From IMG/VR virus record IMGVR_UViG_3300020416_000054, positions 1-27,370 of that record: a DNA stretch of 27,370 nucleotides; one strand, given 5' to 3'. The translations under genes were made by a program, and so were the position numbers. This DNA is from a virus. The notes below the pieces were generated by a model that was not told the origin of the DNA, searched no databases, and saw only the letters and a program-made list of their open reading frames with translations. Below are positions 23,153 through 27,370 of the stretch, in pieces. Positions within the stretch are counted from its first letter, which is position 1. The number at the start of each line of letters is the position of its first letter.

Positions 23153-24490
23153 ATGGGAGTAGAATCCAAAATCAGAGAACTGCTAGAAGGTAAGTTACAA
23201 GACGACACCGTAGCAGTTATAGACGAGCAGATTGCTGGAGATCAACAACCGCCTATGCAAGGTGGTAGTTCTAAAGCTAATTTGCCAACGTCTTCGGGCG
23301 ATGCTCACCGTCCATTAGATAAAAAGCAAGGCGACGCTTCTCACCCTCTACAAGGTAGTTCAAATGCTAATCCTGAGATGCAAGACCTAAGTGGTACAGG
23401 CAACCCAGAAGGTGGATTAACTAGCGAAGTAGGGAAAGCAGCTTCTGCTAAAGCAGGCAATGCCCCTAGACCTCAACATTCTGGTGCAGGTAGTGCACCT
23501 AACTACAGCGATGGCGCTGCCACTCAATCTGTAGTTAACCAGAAATCTTCAGAAGGCAATCGAGGACCTATAGGTGAAGACGAAGAAATCGAAACCGAAG
23601 AGGACCAAGAAGTACTTGATTCAGAAGTCGAAGAGATGGAAGATCAAGAAGTCGTAGCTGAAGATGAGGAAGTAGAGTATGTCAACGAAGGTGAAGAGGA
23701 AGAGGAAGAATTAGTCGAGGAAGAAGAACTTGACGAAGACGAACTCGAAGCTCAAACACTATTTGAGGACGACATTGCTAACTTATTTAAAGACGAAGAG
23801 CACCTTTCAGAAGAATTTAAAACACAAGCAGCTTCACTTTTTGAAGCAACGGTTGTGGCTCGAGTCAATCAACAAGTAGAGATTATTGAAAACGAACTTG
23901 TTGAGGAAGCTTCTAAAGCTTTTGACGAAGCAAAAGAAAAACTTGTAGAAAATGTAGACAAATATCTGTCCTATGTGACAGAGCAATGGCTCAAAGAAAA
24001 CGAGTTGGCTGTTGTTGATGGTTTACGCAACGAGATTAATGAATCATTCATAGAAGGAATGAAACAGGTCTTTACAGAGCATTACATTGAAATGCCTGAA
24101 GAGAAATACGATGTGTTAACAGAACAACAGAACCAAATAGATGCACTGAAATCTAAGTTAGACGAAGAGATCAGTAAGTCTGTTTCTATCAGCGAAGAAA
24201 GAGAACAACTACAAAAGGAAAGAGTTTTCCGTTCCGTGGTTGACGATCTAGCTGAAACTGAAGTTGAAAAGTTTGCAACACTTATTGAAGATGTTTCATA
24301 CGACAATGAGGAAATGTACACTTCTAAACTTAATGTTATCAAGGAAAATTATTTTCCTAAAGCAAAATCTGATGACACAGACAAGCTAGGTGATAGCGTT
24401 GATCAGGGAACTTTAACGGACAATAGTGTAATGAGTAAATATGTACAAGGTATTTCTCAAGCAGCTAAGTTTGATAGGGTTAAAAATTAA
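23153..24490 (+). CDS. 22: Prohead core scaffold protein gp22 (expanded)
   Basis: A 445-aa scaffold protein in the T4 gp22 (269 aa) position, just ahead of the capsid gene. Residues 30-140 are a polar, Gly/Ser/Asn/Gln-rich segment. Residues 141-200 are strongly acidic (runs such as EGEEEEEELVEEEELDEDELE). The C-terminal half is coiled coil (LFEATVVARVNQQVEIIENE; QQNQIDALKSKLDEEISKSVS). LFE|A at 231/232 is a good gp21 site. It would fill the prohead and be degraded as the head matures. The length beyond T4 is mostly in the N-terminal polar and acidic parts. Confidence 0.9.
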   Translation: MGVESKIRELLEGKLQDDTVAVIDEQIAGDQQPPMQGGSSKANLPTSSGDAHRPLDKKQGDASHPLQGSSNANPEMQDLSGTGNPEGGLTSEVGKAASAKAGNAPRPQHSGAGSAPNYSDGAATQSVVNQKSSEGNRGPIGEDEEIETEEDQEVLDSEVEEMEDQEVVAEDEEVEYVNEGEEEEEELVEEEELDEDELEAQTLFEDDIANLFKDEEHLSEEFKTQAASLFEATVVARVNQQVEIIENELVEEASKAFDEAKEKLVENVDKYLSYVTEQWLKENELAVVDGLRNEINESFIEGMKQVFTEHYIEMPEEKYDVLTEQQNQIDALKSKLDEEISKSVSISEEREQLQKERVFRSVVDDLAETEVEKFATLIEDVSYDNEEMYTSKLNVIKENYFPKAKSDDTDKLGDSVDQGTLTDNSVMSKYVQGISQAAKFDRVKN

Positions 24491-24496
24491 CATTTT

Positions 24497-24504
24497 TATA
24501 AATA
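24497..24504 (+). promoter_or_regulatory. T4-type late promoter box before gene 23
   Basis: Exact TATAAATA just after the gp22 stop and 46 nt before ATG 24551. AAGGAG is the ribosome site. This suits the very high demand for capsid protein. Confidence 0.75.
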
Positions 24505-24550
24505 ATTAGGTTATAAAATATAACAAACAAAGTAAAACAAGGAGAAACTG

Positions 24551-25816
24551 ATGTATCTTTCAGAAGAACTACAAAAGAAGTGGCAACCAGTTCTTGAGCA
24601 CGGTGACTTACCTGAGATTCAGGACCCGTACAAAAAAGCTGTTACCACAGTAGTACTCGAGAACCAAGAGAAGGCTCTCCGCGAGGAGAAAGAAACTCTT
24701 TTCGAGGCTACACATGCTAACCAAACAGGTGCAAGCGTTGATAACTACGATCCAATTCTTATATCGTTAGTTAGACGTTCGTTACCTAACCTTATGGCTT
24801 ACGATGTTTGTGGAGTACAACCAATGTCTGGACCAACAGGTCTAATCTTTGCTATGAAGTCACACTTCTCCAGTCAAACTGGAGCCGAGGCTTTATTTAA
24901 CGAAGCAGACACTGATTTCTCAGGTGCTGGTACACACGCTGGATCTAATCCAGTAGATGGTACTTACACTACAGGAACAGGGGTTTCTACAAGCACTGCA
25001 GAAGGCTTTGGAGACAGCACTACACTAAATGAAATGGCATTCTCAATCGAGAAGACAACTGTTACTGCTAAATCAAGAGCATTGAAAGCAGAATACACCG
25101 TTGAACTTGCTCAAGACTTGAAAGCTGTTCATGGTTTAGATGCGGAATCCGAGCTAAGTAATATCCTTTCACAGGAAATTCTAGCAGAGATCAACCGTGA
25201 GGTAATTAGAACTATTTACAAAGTAGCAAAAACAGGCTCAGCCTCAACTGCTACAGCTGGAACATTTGACTTAGATGTTGACAGTAATGGTAGATGGTCA
25301 GTAGAACGATTCAAAGGTCTTTTATTCAATATCGAGCGTGATGCTAATGTTATAGCACAAGACACAAGGCGTGGTAAAGGTAACTTCATCATCTGTTCAT
25401 CAGATGTTGCTAGTGCCCTATCAATGTCAGGTGTACTTGATTACGCACCAGCATTATCAACTAACTTAAATGTTGATGACACAGGTAATACATTCGCTGG
25501 TGTATTAAACGGTAGATATAGAGTATATATTGACCCTTATTCAGCTAACACAGGAGCTGCTAGCCAGTTCTATGTAGTTGGTTATAAAGGAACTAGCGCA
25601 TATGACGCAGGTCTTTTCTACTGTCCGTATGTTCCTCTACAAATGGTTAGGGCTATTGACCCAAGCACATTCCAACCTAAAATTGGTTTCAAAACTAGGT
25701 ATGGCATGATCGCTAACCCATTTGTTCTTAAAGCAGATGGAACTACTGATGCAGATTCATTTACTGCAGACAGAAACCACTACTACAGATCTGTTAAAGT
25801 TACAAACTTAATGTAA
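24551..25816 (+). CDS. 23: Major capsid protein gp23
   Basis: A 421-aa precursor of the main capsid subunit (T4 gp23, 521 aa). The N-terminus MYLSEELQKKWQPVLEH and AVTTVVLENQEKALREEKETLFE are the prohead delta-domain. TLFE|ATHANQTGAS is the gp21 cleavage site after E52. Typical sequence follows: DPILISLVRRSLPNLMAYDVCGVQPMSGPTGLIFAM (63-98), SRALKAEYTVELAQDLKAVHGLDAESELSNILSQEI and GLFYCPYVPLQMVRAIDP, ending in NHYYRSVKVTNLM. Shorter than T4, as in other marine relatives, with the insertion loops reduced. A strong hairpin terminator follows. Confidence 0.96.
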   Translation: MYLSEELQKKWQPVLEHGDLPEIQDPYKKAVTTVVLENQEKALREEKETLFEATHANQTGASVDNYDPILISLVRRSLPNLMAYDVCGVQPMSGPTGLIFAMKSHFSSQTGAEALFNEADTDFSGAGTHAGSNPVDGTYTTGTGVSTSTAEGFGDSTTLNEMAFSIEKTTVTAKSRALKAEYTVELAQDLKAVHGLDAESELSNILSQEILAEINREVIRTIYKVAKTGSASTATAGTFDLDVDSNGRWSVERFKGLLFNIERDANVIAQDTRRGKGNFIICSSDVASALSMSGVLDYAPALSTNLNVDDTGNTFAGVLNGRYRVYIDPYSANTGAASQFYVVGYKGTSAYDAGLFYCPYVPLQMVRAIDPSTFQPKIGFKTRYGMIANPFVLKADGTTDADSFTADRNHYYRSVKVTNLM

Positions 25817-25844
25817 TTTAGATCTAATTCTTGTAAAAGAATTT

Positions 25845-25877
25845 AAAACGGGCTAAACATACTTAGCCCGTTTTTTT
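25845..25877 (+). terminator. Rho-independent terminator after gene 23
   Basis: ACGGGCTAA and TTAGCCCGT (core 25848-25871; A/T pairs extend it to 12 bp) with a 6-nt loop, followed by a run of T to 25877. On the reverse strand the same stem is followed by TTTTAAATT, so it may stop the convergent 71-aa gene as well. Confidence 0.85.
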
Positions 25878-25887
25878 GTCTGAACGA

Positions 25888-26103
25888 CTATTTTTGTGTA
25901 ACGAAAGCATTAAGCTGGGTAGCCACATCAATAACATCTTGTGCAGTTATTGTAACTGTAGGCAACGGCTTTTTATCGTTGGGGAAAGAATCATTGTGTG
26001 CATGTATTGCATCACATGATCTTATATAATTATCCTGAAGGATACTTTGTGCTTGGTTTAGTAAGTCGGCTCTGATTTCGAACCCTGATTTATTATCACT
26101 CAT
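25888..26103 (-). CDS. Small protein downstream of gp23, reverse strand
   Basis: A 71-aa protein (MSDNKSGFEIRADLLNQAQSILQDNYIRSCDAIHAHND ... TVTITAQDVIDVATQLNAFV). It has two helices and resembles short conserved proteins of marine T4-like phages with unknown role; I cannot name a family. ATG 26103 is chosen because AGGAG lies 6 nt upstream; the longer frame from 26163 has none. A reverse-strand late box at 26169-26176 gives it a leader of about 60 nt. It faces gene 23, with the terminator between them. Confidence 0.8.
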   Translation of the reverse strand: MSDNKSGFEIRADLLNQAQSILQDNYIRSCDAIHAHNDSFPNDKKPLPTVTITAQDVIDVATQLNAFVTQK

Positions 26104-26168
26104 ATTTTTCTCCTGTGTGTAAGTGTGTCGACGGTTTTGCCACCATATTTGTTTAAAAACCATCTCAA

Positions 26169-26176
26169 TATTTATA
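26169..26176 (-). promoter_or_regulatory. T4-type late promoter box for the 71-aa gene
   Basis: Reverse-strand TATAAATA. A start near 26163 would lead the 71-aa gene. Confidence 0.6.
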
Positions 26177-26184
26177 CATAAATA
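26177..26184 (+). promoter_or_regulatory. Variant late box CATAAATA before the 344-aa gene
   Basis: One mismatch to TATAAATA, directly abutting the reverse-strand box. If used, the transcript would begin at or within a base or two of ATG 26190, giving a leaderless message. No ribosome site is visible here. Confidence 0.3.
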
Positions 26185-26189
26185 CAGTT

Positions 26190-27224
26190 ATGAAGTTCCA
26201 TATATTATATAATAATGAAAAGATAATACCAAACATAAGTCAGAACATAAGAAATTGGCCAGTTAGTTATGATATAGATAATGCAGAAGTGGTTCTTACA
26301 TACGAACTCAATACATATTCTGTTACAAAAAAATTTGCTAATCTATGGGAAACAACTCACTCTAATGCACTAAGACAAAATGGAGGTAGACAGTTTGAGC
26401 AACAGCAACAGGTGTTTACACGACCTACGCCTGAAAGAATCATGCGCTCACGAGAAATATATAATAAAACATTACAAGATATTATTCCTTTTGTAAGTAG
26501 ACAAAGTGCAGCTATAATTGTAGGTGGAGATTTAAATGTAGAAATATCTACAAAACCTTATTTAGAAAAGTTTAATAGAGCACATGAATTATTTGAAAAA
26601 GAATGTGCTAGTGTTTTACCTACAGGAAATAAGTATGAAGGTTCGTGGGAAAAATGGCAAGTAATACATAGAAATAGATTACAGTTATTAAATTCTATAA
26701 TACATTTTAACGAAGAAGAAATACGCCCTAACCCTGCACCCAAATATACAACTATAATATCAACTTCATATAATAGTGATCACCAAGGAGACAATAACGA
26801 TTCTTTTCTAATGGCAGATTATTTTTATAAGGACATGGTTCCTTCAGATTATAGAGCTTTTTCTTTTGGCAAGGGAGTACCAGGCACATTATATTTAGAC
26901 TTTGCTACTTTAGGTAAATGTTTAACAGAAATAGCAGGCACTAATGATCTAAGATTATTAAGAACAGAAGGACCTTCTCAACAAACAAAAATATGGCCTT
27001 GGGTAAGATATTCATGGGAGCCTCCCCAACCTCTTAGAGTAAAACAATATAATAAATGGATAAAACAGAACAAAGTAGGACAAATATTAGACTTGTCTAA
27101 CCCTATATATAAACCTGGTTTACACCCTTTAGGAGTATGTACATCTCATGATTTTAAGAACGCTAAAGAATTTGAGGACTTTATACAAGATAGAGCTGTA
27201 ATAGGAACAGTACTAGAAAGGTAA
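26190..27224 (+). CDS. Unrecognised 344-aa protein
   Basis: I do not recognise this protein. It is soluble, alpha/beta, with charged helices (RIMRSREIYNKTLQDIIPF, HELFEKECASVLP, GSWEKWQVIHRNRLQLLNSIIHF) and aromatic-rich loops (KIWPWVRYSWEPPQPLRVKQYNKW, YYxxD-type segment MADYFYKDMVPSDYRAF). No Walker, DxD or metal motif is clear. It has only two Cys (in GKCLTEI and GVCTSHD) plus C in FEKECAS. It has no ribosome site, and an upstream element places the likely transcript start at the ATG. Between gp23 and an IscU-like gene, so possibly a late or accessory gene. Confidence 0.75.
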   Translation: MKFHILYNNEKIIPNISQNIRNWPVSYDIDNAEVVLTYELNTYSVTKKFANLWETTHSNALRQNGGRQFEQQQQVFTRPTPERIMRSREIYNKTLQDIIPFVSRQSAAIIVGGDLNVEISTKPYLEKFNRAHELFEKECASVLPTGNKYEGSWEKWQVIHRNRLQLLNSIIHFNEEEIRPNPAPKYTTIISTSYNSDHQGDNNDSFLMADYFYKDMVPSDYRAFSFGKGVPGTLYLDFATLGKCLTEIAGTNDLRLLRTEGPSQQTKIWPWVRYSWEPPQPLRVKQYNKWIKQNKVGQILDLSNPIYKPGLHPLGVCTSHDFKNAKEFEDFIQDRAVIGTVLER

Positions 27225-27255
27225 CATAGAGTTTGATTTTAGGTTCGTCATTTGT

Positions 27256-27263
27256 TATAAATA
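27256..27263 (+). promoter_or_regulatory. T4-type late promoter box before IscU-like gene
   Basis: Exact TATAAATA, 21 nt before ATG 27285, with CGGAGG as the ribosome site. Confidence 0.7.
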
Positions 27264-27284
27264 CTACTACATAACGGAGGATTT

Positions 27285-27370
27285 ATGGCTTACTCAGATA
27301 AAGTAGTAAAGAGATTTGAAGAAGTAACTAATAACCCACAAGCACATGGTGTAGGAAGATTTGATCCTAA
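27285..27370 (+). CDS. IscU/NifU-like Fe-S scaffold, N-terminal fragment
   Basis: Only 28 codons are in the window; the gene runs past its end. The start MAYSDKVVKRFEEV followed by HGVGRFDP follows the plan of IscU (MAYSEKVIDHYENPRNVGSFD), the scaffold on which Fe-S clusters are built. The NPRN part is instead TNNPQAHG, and no cluster Cys lies in the visible piece, so the family call is provisional. A strong ribosome site (CGGAGG) and a late promoter precede it, so it would be made late in infection. Confidence 0.5.
   Translation, partial: MAYSDKVVKRFEEVTNNPQAHGVGRFDP

Overview
The window is an AT-rich block of a T4-like myovirus genome. Gene content and order (neck proteins 13, 14 and 15, terminase 16 and 17, sheath 18, tube 19, portal 20, protease 21, scaffold 22, capsid 23) match the conserved T4 morphogenesis cluster. 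The cargo (2OG-Fe(II) oxygenase, ThyX, several small glycosyltransferases, Mtd-like fibres, an IscU/NifU-like start) is typical of marine relatives infecting cyanobacteria or SAR11. No photosynthesis gene and no tRNA was seen. The low GC fits a SAR11-type or similar marine host, but the host is an inference.

Layout. (1) 30-2431, + strand: a tightly packed cassette of an unknown protein, an ATP-dependent DNA ligase, a 62-aa unknown protein, a 52-aa membrane protein and a 2OG-Fe(II) oxygenase. (2) 8517-2428, - strand: a nine-gene operon in which every gene overlaps the next. It holds four GT-A-type glycosyltransferases with intact DxD motifs, a fifth protein that looks like a dead glycosyltransferase fused to a dead radical-SAM/SPASM-like domain, a 71-aa unknown protein, ThyX, a methyltransferase-like protein and a small membrane protein. 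(3) 8574-12480, + strand: small Ig-like and fibre proteins and two large repeat-containing fibre proteins. (4) 12490-25816, + strand: genes 13-23, with three small genes between 20 and 21. (5) 25888-27370: a small reverse-strand gene, an unrecognised 344-aa gene, and the first 28 codons of an IscU/NifU-like gene.

Control. Matches to the T4 late-promoter box TATAAATA stand before the structural blocks: 8534, 11174, 17195, 19186, 23090 (overlapping double box), 24497 and 27256 on +, and 8530-8537, 8553-8560 and 26169-26176 on -. The box at 8530-8541 is a perfect palindrome (TATTTATAAATA), so one 12-bp element could drive the glycosyltransferase operon leftward and the fibre/neck operon rightward. 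This suggests that the glycosyltransferase operon is a late programme made together with virion proteins. A clear hairpin terminator follows gene 23.

The observations most worth following up are the double pseudo-enzyme fusion (5654-7141), the shared palindromic late promoter with the glycosyltransferase island, a 98-aa protein with a predicted gp21 cleavage site near each end, and repeat-bearing inserts in neck protein gp13 and sheath gp18.
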